64,000 nt of DNA from DATBLE01 sp963791425. Its GTDB lineage: Bacteria; Actinomycetota; Thermoleophilia; Gaiellales; Gaiellaceae. The stretch is taken from contig CAWBSE010000008.1 of assembly GCA_963791425.1 (NCBI GenBank), forward strand, positions 124,001 to 188,000. The letters are read 5' to 3'. The notes under the pieces were generated by a model, which saw nothing but the letters and a program-made list of their open reading frames with translations, searched no databases and was not told where the DNA came from. Below, piece after piece: positions 20,104-28,440 of this stretch. Position 1 is the stretch's first letter; each line of letters begins with the position of its first letter. The position numbers and the translations under genes are program-made.

Positions 20104-21165
20104 GTGGTTGGCCCTGATCTGCGCTCATCCTGGTGGATCGGCACCGTCGAGGTGCCGACCCGTGTGGTGCTCGCCCCTATGGCGGGCGTGAGCGTGCAGG
20201 CGTTCCGCCGCCAGGGCCGCCGTTTCGGCGCCGGGCTGGTGTGCTCCGAGATGGTCAGCTGCGCCGGTCTCCACCACGGAAACGAGAAGACGCTCGGATA
20301 TCTGCGAATCGCCTCCGACGAGCACCCGCTCGCCGTGCAGATCTTCGGCTCGGAGCCGACACTGATGGCCGAGGCGGCACGGATGGTCGAGGACGCCGGG
20401 GCCGACATCGTCGACATCAACTTCGGCTGCCCGGTGCGCAAGGTGACGAAGACGGGCGCCGGTGCGACCCTGCTCGACGATCCCGACCGGGCTGCCCGGA
20501 TCGTGGGCGCGGTCGCCGCCGCGGTGGACGTTCCCGTGTCGGTGAAGATGCGCCGCGGGCTCGCGGACGGCTCACGCACGTGCCTCGAGGTCGGCCCGAA
20601 GCTCGTCGACGCGGGCGCCGCGACCCTCACGCTCCACCCCCGGTCTGCGAAGCAGATGTACACGGGCACCGCCGACCACTCGCTCACCGCCGAGCTCGTC
20701 GAGCTCGTCGACGTCCCGGTGATCGCCTGCGGCGACGTGACCACGCGCGCGCGGGCGCAGTCGGTGCTCGCGACCACCGGAGCGGCTGCCGTGATGATCG
20801 GCCGCGGGGCGCAGGGCAACCCGTGGGTGCTCCGCGAGATCCTCGGCGAGGCCGACGCCGAGCCCACGCGGGAGGAGGTCGCCGCCGAGTTGATCCTGTT
20901 CATCTACGAGGCCGTCCGCGAGATGGGCGAGCGCAAGGCGTCGGGGTTCCTGAAGAAGTTCTACGGCTGGTACCTCGGCCGCGGCCGCTTCCCACGTCCG
21001 TTCAAGAACGAACTGGTCGTCCTGGACTCGACGGACGAGGTGGTCCAGCGCCTGCTCGCCGCGGCCCCCGGCGCCGTCGAGGTGCTCGAGCGCCTCGAGG
21101 CCGAGCAGCCTCTGGTCGACGACCGGCTGCTCGAGCTCCCGGTTTCGATCTACGGCGGGGGTTAG
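20104..21165 (+). CDS. dus: tRNA-dihydrouridine synthase, DusB type
   Basis: 353 residues if started at GTG 20104, which gives a normal N terminus (GPDLRSSWWIGTVEVPTRVVLAPM); an upstream ATG at 20047 would add 19 unconserved residues. FMN-dependent TIM barrel that reduces uridines in the D loop of tRNA. Motifs: LAPMAGVSVQAFR, the catalytic cysteine in NFGCPVRKVTKTGAGATLL, KMRRG, TLHPRSAKQMYTG and GRGAQGNPW. The C-terminal helical tRNA-binding domain includes FYGWYLGRGR. A TACCCT at 20087-20092 lies about 12 bp before the GTG, suggesting a leaderless message. Confidence 0.95.
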   Translation: MVGPDLRSSWWIGTVEVPTRVVLAPMAGVSVQAFRRQGRRFGAGLVCSEMVSCAGLHHGNEKTLGYLRIASDEHPLAVQIFGSEPTLMAEAARMVEDAGADIVDINFGCPVRKVTKTGAGATLLDDPDRAARIVGAVAAAVDVPVSVKMRRGLADGSRTCLEVGPKLVDAGAATLTLHPRSAKQMYTGTADHSLTAELVELVDVPVIACGDVTTRARAQSVLATTGAAAVMIGRGAQGNPWVLREILGEADAEPTREEVAAELILFIYEAVREMGERKASGFLKKFYGWYLGRGRFPRPFKNELVVLDSTDEVVQRLLAAAPGAVEVLERLEAEQPLVDDRLLELPVSIYGGG

Positions 21166-21228
21166 AGCACCTCCGTCTGACATTCGCCGGGGCCTGCCTA
21201 GGGTGAGAGGTAGGGAGGATGTCCCGCT

Positions 21229-21423
21229 GTGCTTCGTCTAGGTGTTCTTTTCGCAGGCCCCGCAGCCCTGCTCTGGAAGTCCCAGACGGCCTACTCCGAG
21301 CGCAACAACCTCTAGTACCCGGCTGCCGGCCAGCCGCTGCTGTGGAACGGCACGCCGATGACGCTCGCCAGACCGAGCGCAAGGCCCGCAAGCGCAAGGC
21401 CGGCAAGCACGTCAAGCGCTAGG
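21229..21423 (+). pseudogene. Degraded gene for a small exported basic protein
   Basis: After GTG 21229 (AGGGAGGA upstream) the frame reads VLRLGVLFAGPAALLWKSQT, hydrophobic like a signal peptide, and stops at TAG 21313. The frame then continues sensibly as YPAAGQPLLWNGTPMTLA. One base appears to be missing near 21370, after which TERKARKRKAGKHVKR ends at TAG 21421. Read together this looks like one short secreted or basic-tailed protein broken by a stop codon and an indel. Sequence error could explain the indel but not easily the stop as well. Confidence 0.4.
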
Positions 21424-22173
21424 GGCGTTCCGCTCCCAAACGAGCCGTAGCCCCTGGAGCGTGAGCTCGGGGTCGACCGCCGTGATCGTGCTCGAGTGCG
21501 GTGCGATCAGCTCGGCCAGACCTCCGGTCGCGACCACGGGAGCATCGGGGGCGCCGAGCTCCTCGCGGATACGGGTGACGATCGCATCCACCTGGCCGGC
21601 GAAGCCGTAGACGAGCCCCGACTGGAGCGCCGCGGTGGTCGTCTGGCTGATCACGTGCTCGGGCGCCTCGAACGGCACCTTGGGGAGCCGTGCCGCCCGG
21701 GCGAAGAGCGCGTCCATCGACACCTCGATCCCCGGTGCCAGCACGCCGCCCGCGAACTCGCCTGCGGCGGAGACGACGTCGAAATTGGTCGAGGTGCCGA
21801 AGTCCACGACCACCGCCGGCGCACCGTGGCGCTCACGGACGGCGACCGCGTTGGCGATCCGGTCGGGGCCGACCTCGCGGGGGTCGTCGTAGCGGATCGC
21901 CATCCCCGTCGCCACGCCGGGCCCGAGGACGAGCACCGGCACGCCGGCCCAGCGCTCCGCGAACGCCTCGTACTCGCGCACCAGTTGCGGCACCGACGAG
22001 GAGAGCACGATGCCGTCCAGCGTCTCCAGGTCGACGAACGCCCGGATCAGCACGGCGAGCTCGTCGCCGGTGTGCGTGCGGTCGGTGCCGACGCGGAACT
22101 GCTCGGTCAGGCGCTCACCGTCGAACAGCCCGAGGACGGTCTGGGTGTTGCCCGCATCGACGGCGAGGAGCAC
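21412..22173 (-). CDS. coaX: Type III pantothenate kinase
   Basis: 253 residues, GTG start at 22173. First step of coenzyme A synthesis: phosphorylates pantothenate. ASKHA fold with the family motifs DAGNTQTVLGLF (phosphate loop, residues 6-17), DDPREVGPDRIANAVA, VVDFGTSTNFDVV and GGVLAPGIEVS. The length is normal for CoaX. It probably belongs to the same transcript as the folate genes upstream, although a remnant (22191-22348) now separates them. Its 3' end overlaps the degraded gene on the other strand. Confidence 0.95.
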   Translation of the reverse strand: MLLAVDAGNTQTVLGLFDGERLTEQFRVGTDRTHTGDELAVLIRAFVDLETLDGIVLSSSVPQLVREYEAFAERWAGVPVLVLGPGVATGMAIRYDDPREVGPDRIANAVAVRERHGAPAVVVDFGTSTNFDVVSAAGEFAGGVLAPGIEVSMDALFARAARLPKVPFEAPEHVISQTTTAALQSGLVYGFAGQVDAIVTRIREELGAPDAPVVATGGLAELIAPHSSTITAVDPELTLQGLRLVWERNAPSA

Positions 22174-22190
22174 GCCGCGAGCCTAGCGCG

Positions 22191-22348
22191 CTACGGCGCG
22201 CAGGCGCTGAACTCGGACGTGTCGCCTGTGACGAGGTCGGTCGCCGTCGCGGTGATCACGAGCGCCGCGCCTTCGCCGTTGCCGGACGCGTCGCAGGACG
22301 CGCTCGCGAAGAACTGGACGAGGTACGAGTGGCTCGCCTGAGGCGAAA
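22191..22348 (-). pseudogene. C-terminal remnant of a CSLREA/beta-helix type secreted protein
   Basis: An open minus-strand stretch without a start, ending at TAG 22191-22193, reads SYLVQFFASASCDASGNGEG then ALVITATATD and TGDTSEFSACAP. This is the standard closing sandwich domain of many CSLREA/beta-helix proteins (x-x-FFAS-x-x-CD-x-SG-x-GEG ... VTATATD-x-x-GNTSEFS), but about 25 residues normally between GEG and ITATATD are missing. It is a decayed fragment between coaX and the DUF2469 gene, related in kind to the proteins at 1573-6841. Confidence 0.65.
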
Positions 22349-22717
22349 CTACGGGGGATCGTCGTCGGAGCGGAAGCTCTCGCCGATGCGCTCGGCGAGC
22401 GTCTCCGCGGTCAGCGGGGGCTCCTCACCCTCGCCGCGCAGCTCCTCGACGGTGACGTCGCCCGAGGTGAAGATCCGCGTGCGCGGGATGATCCGGCTCG
22501 GCCGGTTCTTGTCCCACACCCAGACGTCCTCCATCTCGACCTCGAAGAGCGGGTACGCCTGCTGCAGGCGCGGCTGGAGGTCGACCTTGTTGCACAGGTA
22601 GGTCGTGTCCGGCGTCAGCACGCAGTAGCGAAACAGCGGGAAGACCGCCGCGTACTCCTTCTTCAGCTGGAGCTCGAGACCCGCCTCGAACTCGTCGAGC
22701 TCATCGAGGTGCGACAT
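22349..22717 (-). CDS. DUF2469 family protein
   Basis: 122 residues. The ATG at 22717 overlaps the folK stop as TGATG. It shows the pattern of the actinobacterial DUF2469 family: acidic N terminus (LDELDEFEAGLELQLKKEY), FPLFRYCV, YLCNKVDLQPR, the conserved VEMEDVWVWDKNRPSRII and VTVEELRGEGEE. In mycobacteria the homologue is encoded close to rnhB; here it follows the folate genes. Function unknown; cytoplasmic, no membrane span. Confidence 0.85.
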   Translation of the reverse strand: MSHLDELDEFEAGLELQLKKEYAAVFPLFRYCVLTPDTTYLCNKVDLQPRLQQAYPLFEVEMEDVWVWDKNRPSRIIPRTRIFTSGDVTVEELRGEGEEPPLTAETLAERIGESFRSDDDPP

Positions 22718-23181
22718 CAGTCTGATTGTAGCCCGGCGATCAGTTCCGCCAAGGGGCCCCGGCCGGGAACGACCAACCCGGGGTCGAGGTCGGCGAGCGG
22801 CTCCAGCGCGAACAGGCGCTCGTGCAGGCGCGGGTGCGGCACCTCGAGCCCGGGCTCGTCGACCCGCTCCTCGCCGAACAGGAGCAGGTCGAGGTCGATC
22901 GTGCGCGGCCCGAACCGCGGCCCCTCGCGCGTGCGCCCGAGGCGGCGCTCGATCCCGAGCAGCCGCTCCAGCAGCTCGCGCGCCGGCAGATCGGTCTCGA
23001 CGGCCGCAGCGGCGTTGACGAAACGAGGCTGGTCGGTGATCCCCACCGGGTCGGTGTCGCGAAGATCCGACACCGCGACCAGCTCGATTCCCGGCTCGGC
23101 GGACAACTGCTCGACCGCGGCACGGAGCATCGCCTTGCGGTCGCCGAGGTTCGCCCCGAGGCCGACATACGCGCGCGTCAC
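22717..23181 (-). CDS. folK: 2-amino-4-hydroxy-6-hydroxymethyldihydropteridine pyrophosphokinase
   Basis: 154 residues from the GTG at 23181, which gives the conserved start RAYVGLGANLGDRKAML. Transfers pyrophosphate to 6-hydroxymethyl-dihydropterin ahead of FolP. Later motifs are RFVNAAAAVET, LLGIERRLGR, the catalytic RFGPRTIDLDLLLFG and VPHPRLHERLFAL. The stop overlaps the DUF2469 start. It is separated from folB by 62 bp. Confidence 0.96.
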   Translation of the reverse strand: MTRAYVGLGANLGDRKAMLRAAVEQLSAEPGIELVAVSDLRDTDPVGITDQPRFVNAAAAVETDLPARELLERLLGIERRLGRTREGPRFGPRTIDLDLLLFGEERVDEPGLEVPHPRLHERLFALEPLADLDPGLVVPGRGPLAELIAGLQSD

Positions 23182-23243
23182 TCCGCGAGCGTAGCCCGAA
23201 CCGACGCGGCGACCCGCTCGACGTCCCCGGGGCGGGCCTGGCC

Positions 23244-23591
23244 TCAGCGTGACCGGAAGCGCTCGGCAGTCGCGGCCGACCATTCGACCGGCATGCCGCC
23301 CGGGCGCGGCTTGCGCACCCGCACCCGCACCCGTATGACCGCGAGGCGCTCGACCAGGGCATCGGCGACGGCGGCGGAGAGCGTCTCGATCAGGTCGAAC
23401 GACCGCGAGTCGGACACTTCGCGGACGCAGTCCGCGACGAGCCGGTAGTCGACCGCCTCGTCGATCCGGTCGGCGGCAGGCTCGTCGACCTCGAGCTCGA
23501 CGTCGTAGAGAAACGTCTGCCCTTCGCGCTTCTCCTCCTCGAGCACGCCGTGCCGGCCGAACACCTCCAGCCCGTGCAGCTCGACGATCAC
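23244..23591 (-). CDS. folB: Dihydroneopterin aldolase
   Basis: 115 residues. The GTG at 23591 overlaps the folP stop as GTGA, so translation is probably coupled. Cleaves dihydroneopterin to 6-hydroxymethyl-dihydropterin. Motifs are IVELHGLEVFGRHGVLEEEK (the catalytic Glu and the GxxGV loop), the VDYRLVADCV substrate region, and RVRVRKPRPGGMPVEW at the C terminus, with the catalytic Lys. Normal length. Confidence 0.95.
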   Translation of the reverse strand: MIVELHGLEVFGRHGVLEEEKREGQTFLYDVELEVDEPAADRIDEAVDYRLVADCVREVSDSRSFDLIETLSAAVADALVERLAVIRVRVRVRKPRPGGMPVEWSAATAERFRSR

Positions 23592-24397
23592 GACATCGCT
23601 CCCGCGACCGTCAGCGCCTCGACCGTCTCGCGGACGTCGTGGACGCGCAGGATCGACGCTCCGCGGTCGAACGCCGCAACCGCAGCGCCGATGCTCGCGG
23701 CCAGCGACCCGGTGGTTGCCGAGGCGTCGCCGACGAGCCGCCCGAGCGACCGTTTGCGCGAGAGCCCGACGAGCACCGGCCGCCCGAGCGCGAGCAGCAC
23801 GTCGAGGCGTCGGACGAGCTCGACGTTCTGCTCGACCGACTTGCCGAAGCCGATGCCCGGGTCGAGGCATACGCGATCCTCGGGGATGCCGGCGGCTACG
23901 GCGACGCCGAGCCGCTCCTCGAGGAAGGCCGCCACCTCGCCGGCGACGTCGTCGTAGCGCGGGTCGTCCTGCATCGTCCGCGGCTCACCCCTCATGTGCA
24001 TCAGGCAGAGGTAGGCGCCGGAGTCGGCGACCACACCCGCGAGCTCGGGATCGCCGCGCAGCGCCGTGACGTCGTTGACCAGCACGGCTCCGAGGGCGAG
24101 CGCGCGACGCGCTACCTCCGCCTTCGCGGTGTCGATCGAGACGGGCAGCCCCTCGAGCGCCTCGAGCACGGGGATCACCCGGCGAAGCTCCTCGTCGAGC
24201 GGCACCCCGTCCGAGCCGGGGCGGGTGGACTCTCCGCCGACGTCGACGATCGCGGCGCCTTCCGCGACCATGCGGCACGCGGAGGCGATCGCGTCTCCGG
24301 CGTCGTGGTTGACGCCGCCGTCCGAGAACGAGTCGGGCGTGACGTTGATGATGCCCATCACGGACGGGCGGGGAAAGCGCTGCTCGATCGGAGTCAT
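23588..24397 (-). CDS. folP: Dihydropteroate synthase
   Basis: 269 residues from the ATG at 24397; longer versions would add an unconserved Ser/Pro-rich lead. TIM barrel joining p-aminobenzoate to the pterin, the sulfonamide target. Motifs are VMGIINVTPDSFSDGG, IVDVGGESTRPGS, LVNDVTALRG, CLDPGIGFGKSVEQN, LVGLSRKRSLGRL and ILRVHDVRETV. First of the folP-folB-folK-DUF2469 run; folE is not in the window. Confidence 0.96.
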   Translation of the reverse strand: MTPIEQRFPRPSVMGIINVTPDSFSDGGVNHDAGDAIASACRMVAEGAAIVDVGGESTRPGSDGVPLDEELRRVIPVLEALEGLPVSIDTAKAEVARRALALGAVLVNDVTALRGDPELAGVVADSGAYLCLMHMRGEPRTMQDDPRYDDVAGEVAAFLEERLGVAVAAGIPEDRVCLDPGIGFGKSVEQNVELVRRLDVLLALGRPVLVGLSRKRSLGRLVGDASATTGSLAASIGAAVAAFDRGASILRVHDVRETVEALTVAGAMS

Positions 24398-24412
24398 CGA
24401 CGAGATCGTAGG

Positions 24413-24438
24413 GACTGTCCCCGGAGGAGACTGTCCCC
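24413..24438. repeat. Short direct repeat GACTGTCCCC
   Basis: GACTGTCCCC occurs at 24413-24422 and 24429-24438, just upstream of folP. Read on the minus strand this is GGGGACAGTC twice. A related palindrome, GGGGTCAGACCCC, is at 29894-29906. These look like members of small interspersed GC-rich elements rather than operators, but a link to folP expression cannot be excluded. Confidence 0.45.
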
Positions 24439-24575
24439 ACGGCGACGAGGACACCGCGACCGCCTGGTTTGCCAGCCGGGCCGACCCCTAGGCTCCGTGG
24501 AGCGTCAGGCCCATTGACCGAAAGCTCGAACCGTGGTCTGATGCCTTGTTCACTGAAATTCGAAGGGAGTTGTGC

Positions 24576-24968
24576 ATGTCTGAGGCACCAGCAGCGGCGG
24601 CCCCGGCGGCGCCTGCGCCGCTAGGCAAGGTCCGCGGGCCGTGGTTCGTGGCCCTGATCGGGCTCGTCACGCTCGGGATCTACTGGATCTACTGGTACTA
24701 CAAGACCGGCGAGGAGCTCAAGCGCTATTCCGGCGAGGGCCTAGGCGGCGTTCTGTGGCTCGTGGTCGGGATCGTGGTCGGCATCGTGATGTGGTTCGTC
24801 GCGCCGTCCGAGGTCGGGAACCTCTACGGCCGCGACGGCAAGGAGAAGCCCGTCACCGGCAAGACCGGCTTCTGGTTCCTCCTCCCGCTGATCGGCTACT
24901 TCGTCTGGACGATCAAGGTCCAGGGCGCGCTCAACCGTTACTGGGAGAGCAAGGGCGCCACGGCGTAG
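24576..24968 (+). CDS. DUF4234 family membrane protein
   Basis: 130 residues, ATG with GAAGGGAG upstream. An Ala/Pro-rich N terminus (about 25 residues) is followed by three predicted membrane helices: VALIGLVTLGIYWIYWYYK (the DUF4234 signature, G-IY-x-x-YW-YY), GGVLWLVVGIVVGIVMWFV and FLLPLIGYFVWTIKVQG, ending in NRYWESKG. The family is widespread in actinobacteria, often beside regulators or septation-related genes; function unknown. The transcript probably ends at the strong hairpin that follows. Confidence 0.85.
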   Translation: MSEAPAAAAPAAPAPLGKVRGPWFVALIGLVTLGIYWIYWYYKTGEELKRYSGEGLGGVLWLVVGIVVGIVMWFVAPSEVGNLYGRDGKEKPVTGKTGFWFLLPLIGYFVWTIKVQGALNRYWESKGATA

Positions 24969-24975
24969 CAGCTCT

Positions 24976-25010
24976 CGTGTGGGCGGCCCCGGGGCGGGGC
25001 CGCCCACACG
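24976..25010. terminator. Strong hairpin between convergent genes
   Basis: Perfect 15-bp arms, CGTGTGGGCGGCCCC (24976-24990) and its complement at 24996-25010, with a 5-base loop GGGGC. It lies between the ends of the DUF4234 gene and the convergent membrane protein gene. There is no T-run; in GC-rich actinobacteria such hairpins often serve as bidirectional terminators. Confidence 0.75.
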
Positions 25011-25024
25011 CACCTTTCGAGGTT

Positions 25025-25786
25025 CTAGGCGGCTGCAGGTGCCGCGTGCGGCGCTTCCGTACCGCGCGCCGCCCACGTGCCGCCGGCGGCGAGGATGCCG
25101 CCCGCGAGCGCGAGCCAGGCACCGGCCTGGAGATCGCCGAGGTTGTTGAACGCCGACCCGACCGGGTCGAACGCGACGAGCCCGAGCAGTACGAGGGTCA
25201 GTGCCGCATCGAGGCCACGCGTCGGCACCCCGATCAGGGTCACGGCCCAGACGAGCCCGCACACGATCGCCAGGACCAGCATGGTGACCCCGAGCGAGTG
25301 TCCGAGCGGCCCGTCCCAGTAGCTCGTGTCCTGCTCGGCGTTGAGGAAGATCGCAGGGAAGACGAGCACGATTCCGGCGCCGCCGACGAGGGTGGGCATC
25401 GACGCGCCCGACGGCGTCGTGTGCAGCTCGCCGGCCGCCGCCAGTGAGAGCCCGGCGCCGATCGCGATCAGCGCCGCACCGCCCAGGCAGAGCCAGGTGC
25501 CGGCGCCCGTGTGATCCCAGTCGTTGAACGCGGTCACCGCCGGGAACCAGGCCCAGTAGCCGACCAGCACGGCGCCGATCGCGAACGACCACCCGTCCAT
25601 TGCGCGGCGCGCGTACCCGACTGCGACGAGGACGAGCGCGGTCGCCCCGAGGATGATGCCGAGCCACGCGACGGTGCCGTCGAAGTCCCAGTAACTGGTG
25701 CCGAAAAAGGCATCGAGGAAGATGCCGACGATCGCGAGGATCGCGCCGATCGCCGCGACCAATCTTGCGAGATTTCCGTTGTTCAC
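25025..25786 (-). CDS. Multi-pass membrane protein of unknown function
   Basis: 253 residues, ATG at 25786, about eight hydrophobic helices in a regular pattern. There is an internal repeat: a helix pair ending DAFFGTSYWDFDGTVAWLGI near residue 30 recurs as LNAEQDTSYWDGPLGHSLGV near residue 150, and TAFNDWDHTGAGTWLCLGG recurs as SAFNNLGDLQAGAWLALAGG. This shows the protein is two homologous four-helix halves. No transporter or enzyme motif is visible. The acidic/Trp-containing loops presumably face outside. It stands alone between a hairpin and ftsH. Confidence 0.6.
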   Translation of the reverse strand: MNNGNLARLVAAIGAILAIVGIFLDAFFGTSYWDFDGTVAWLGIILGATALVLVAVGYARRAMDGWSFAIGAVLVGYWAWFPAVTAFNDWDHTGAGTWLCLGGAALIAIGAGLSLAAAGELHTTPSGASMPTLVGGAGIVLVFPAIFLNAEQDTSYWDGPLGHSLGVTMLVLAIVCGLVWAVTLIGVPTRGLDAALTLVLLGLVAFDPVGSAFNNLGDLQAGAWLALAGGILAAGGTWAARGTEAPHAAPAAA

Positions 25787-25851
25787 GCCGCCTCCGTTTC
25801 AACGCTTGCCTACAGGCTGAGCGTGGCAGAGGCCGCGGATGCTGTCTAGGG

Positions 25852-27813
25852 CTAGGGCTTTGCGGCTTCCGGCGGGGGCGGCTGGGAGAGCGCTCCGGGG
25901 AGCGGGAACGGCTTCGGCTGCGTCCGCGGGCGCTTCTCGCGCTCGGGCGTCGGCTCGACCTCGACCGGCGGCGGCTCCTCGGGGAAGACGGCGTCCTCGT
26001 TCTCGCCGGCGAGCAGACGCTCGAACTGATCCTTGTCGATCGTCTCGCGCTCGATCAGGATCGCCGACAGCTTGTGCAGCTCTTCCATGTGCTCCTGGAG
26101 CACGCGGTGGGCGGTCGAGTGCGCCTCCTCGATCACGCGCCGGATCTCGTCGTCGATCTCGCGGGCGATCTCCTCGGAGTAGTCGGGCTCGTTGCCCATC
26201 TCACGGCCGAGGAACGGCATGTCGTGGTTGCGGCCGAGGACGCGCGGGCCGAGCTTCTCGCTCATCCCGAAGCGCATGATCATCTGCTTGGACGTCGAGG
26301 TGACCTTCTCGAGGTCGTTCGCGGCGCCGGTCGTGACCTCGTGGAAGACGAGCTCCTCCGCGGCACGGCCGCCGAGCGTCATCGCCAGCTGGTCCATGAG
26401 CGCCGACTTGGTCGTCAGGTAGCGGTCCTCGCGCGGCAGCGAGATCGTGTACCCGAGCGCCTGGCCACGGCTGATGATCGAGATCTTGTGCACGTCGTCG
26501 GTGTGCTCGAGGTAGAAGCCGACGAGGGCGTGGCCCATCTCGTGGTAGGCGGTGATCTTCCGCTCCTCCTCCGAGAACAGCCGCGTGCGCTTCTCGGGGC
26601 CGGCGATCACGCGCATGATCCCCTCCTCGAGCTCCTCCTGCTCCACGACCTTCTTGCCGCGGCGAGCGGCGAGCAGCGCGGCCTCGTTGACGAGGTTCGC
26701 GAGGTCGGCGCCGGTGAACCCCGGCGTGCCGGCGGCCAGCGTGTCGAGGTCGACCTCGGACGCGAGCGGCTTGCCCTTCGAGTGCACCTCGAGGATCTTG
26801 CGGCGGCCGTTACGGTCGGGCCGGTCGACGACGATCTGCCGGTCGAAGCGGCCGGGGCGCAGCAGCGCCGGGTCGAGGATGTCGGGCCGGTTCGTGGCCG
26901 CGATCAGGATGATGTTGTCCTTCAGCTCGAACCCGTCCATCTCGACGAGGAGCTGGTTCAGGGTCTGCTCGCGCTCGTCGTGCCCGCCTCCGAGGCCGGC
27001 GCCGCGATGACGGCCGACGGCGTCGATCTCGTCCATGAAGACGATGCACGGGGCGGCCTGCTTGGCCTGCTCGAACAGATCGCGGACGCGGGAGGCGCCG
27101 ACACCGACGAACATCTCGACGAAGTCGGAGCCGGAGATCGAGAAGAACGGCACGCCCGCCTCACCGGCGACCGCGCGGGCGAGCAGCGTCTTGCCGGTGC
27201 CGGGCGGCCCGTACAGCAGCACGCCCTTGGGGATGCGCGCGCCGAGCGCCTGGAACTTCTTCGGGTTCTCGAGGAACTCCTTGATCTCGTGGAGCTCTTC
27301 GACCGCCTCGTCGACGCCGGCGACGTCCTTGAAGCCGATCTTCGGCGAGTCGGGCGCCATCCGCTTGGCGCGGCTCTTCCCGAAGGACATCACCTTCGAG
27401 CCGCCGCCCTGCATCGAGTTCATGATGAACAGCCAGAAGCCGAGCAGGATCACGAACGGCAGCAGCGAGGTGAGGATCGACCACCACGGCGACGAGCCGG
27501 TGCCCTTCGAGTCGAAGGTGACCTTCTTCGCCTGGAGCAGCCGCTGGAACTGGATCTGCGCCTGGTCGCTCGGGTAGTGAACCTTGATCTTCTTCGCCTG
27601 CGGATCGGTCGGAGTGACGACGACCTCGAGCTTGCTCGGGTTGAAGACGACTTCCTTGATCGACCCCGGGTCGTTCTGGACGGTGCTGATCACCTGTGAG
27701 TAGGTCTGCTTCTCCGCGGCCTTCGATTTGGGGATGAGCGTCTGGCTCGCCAGATAGACGAGCAGGACGATCACGATCAGGGGGAAGAGTGCGCTGCGGA
27801 AGAAGCGATTCAC
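25852..27813 (-). CDS. ftsH: ATP-dependent zinc metalloprotease FtsH
   Basis: 653 residues, ATG at 27813. Membrane-bound AAA+ protease for membrane-protein quality control. Two membrane helices (residues 7-26 and about 110-132) flank an extracytoplasmic domain. The AAA domain has GPPGTGKT (about 205), Walker B IVFMDEIDAVG and the second region of homology ATNRPDILDPALLRPGRFD. The zinc site HEMGH is at about residue 430, with the third ligand in the following helical domain. The C-terminal tail is Pro/Glu-rich. It is followed 66 bp upstream by hpt on the same strand, the common tilS-hpt-ftsH order of Gram-positive bacteria. Confidence 0.97.
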   Translation of the reverse strand: MNRFFRSALFPLIVIVLLVYLASQTLIPKSKAAEKQTYSQVISTVQNDPGSIKEVVFNPSKLEVVVTPTDPQAKKIKVHYPSDQAQIQFQRLLQAKKVTFDSKGTGSSPWWSILTSLLPFVILLGFWLFIMNSMQGGGSKVMSFGKSRAKRMAPDSPKIGFKDVAGVDEAVEELHEIKEFLENPKKFQALGARIPKGVLLYGPPGTGKTLLARAVAGEAGVPFFSISGSDFVEMFVGVGASRVRDLFEQAKQAAPCIVFMDEIDAVGRHRGAGLGGGHDEREQTLNQLLVEMDGFELKDNIILIAATNRPDILDPALLRPGRFDRQIVVDRPDRNGRRKILEVHSKGKPLASEVDLDTLAAGTPGFTGADLANLVNEAALLAARRGKKVVEQEELEEGIMRVIAGPEKRTRLFSEEERKITAYHEMGHALVGFYLEHTDDVHKISIISRGQALGYTISLPREDRYLTTKSALMDQLAMTLGGRAAEELVFHEVTTGAANDLEKVTSTSKQMIMRFGMSEKLGPRVLGRNHDMPFLGREMGNEPDYSEEIAREIDDEIRRVIEEAHSTAHRVLQEHMEELHKLSAILIERETIDKDQFERLLAGENEDAVFPEEPPPVEVEPTPEREKRPRTQPKPFPLPGALSQPPPPEAAKP

Positions 27814-27879
27814 TGGTTTTTCCTACGCCCAGGGTAGCAAGGAGGCTTCTTCTTCCCTGACGCCCGTACTCCTATCGGG

Positions 27880-28440
27880 TTAGGCGCCTTCGGGCATGAG
27901 GTCGTCGCTGAGCACACCCACGTAGGGGAGATTCCGGTACCGCTCGGCAAAGTCCAGGCCGTAGCCGATCACGAACTTGTTCGGGATCTCGAAGCCGATC
28001 CAGCGCACCGGGACGTCGATCTCGCGGCGATCGGGCTTGGTCAGCAGCGCACAGATCTCCAGGGACGCGGGCTCGCGCGACTCGAGGTTCCGCATCAGGT
28101 ACGAGAGGGTCAGGCCGGAGTCGATGATGTCCTCCACGACCAGGACGTGGCGTCCCTCGATGTTGATGTCGAGGTCCTTGAGGATGCGGACGACACCCGA
28201 CGAGTCGGTCTGGGCGCCGTAGCTGGAGATCGCCATGAAGTCGACCTCGCACGGCACCGTCAGGTGGCGCATCAGGTCGGCCATGAAGAAGACGGCGCCC
28301 TTGAGGACGCCGATCAGCAGCAAATCCCGGCCGGCGTAGTGGGCGGAGATCTCCTCCCCGAGCTCGGCGATGCGGGCATGCAGCGAGTCGGAGTCGATCA
28401 GCACCTCGCCGACCGCCCTATCCAGCTCCGTTTTCATCAT
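27880..28440 (-). CDS. hpt: Hypoxanthine phosphoribosyltransferase
   Basis: 186 residues. The ATG at 28440 overlaps the tilS stop as ATGA. Salvages hypoxanthine and guanine with PRPP. The PRPP-binding motif is VLVVEDIIDSGLTLSYL, the flexible loop is AISSYGAQTDSSGVVRI, and LLIGVLKGAVFFMADL is the first pyrophosphate loop. The C-terminal FVIGYGLDFAERYRNLP is diagnostic. Part of tilS-hpt-ftsH. Confidence 0.97.
   Translation of the reverse strand: MMKTELDRAVGEVLIDSDSLHARIAELGEEISAHYAGRDLLLIGVLKGAVFFMADLMRHLTVPCEVDFMAISSYGAQTDSSGVVRILKDLDINIEGRHVLVVEDIIDSGLTLSYLMRNLESREPASLEICALLTKPDRREIDVPVRWIGFEIPNKFVIGYGLDFAERYRNLPYVGVLSDDLMPEGA

Noticed and set aside
24413..24438. CRISPR-like repeat
   Set aside because: Only two 10-bp copies separated by 6 bp; no array or cas genes anywhere in the window.
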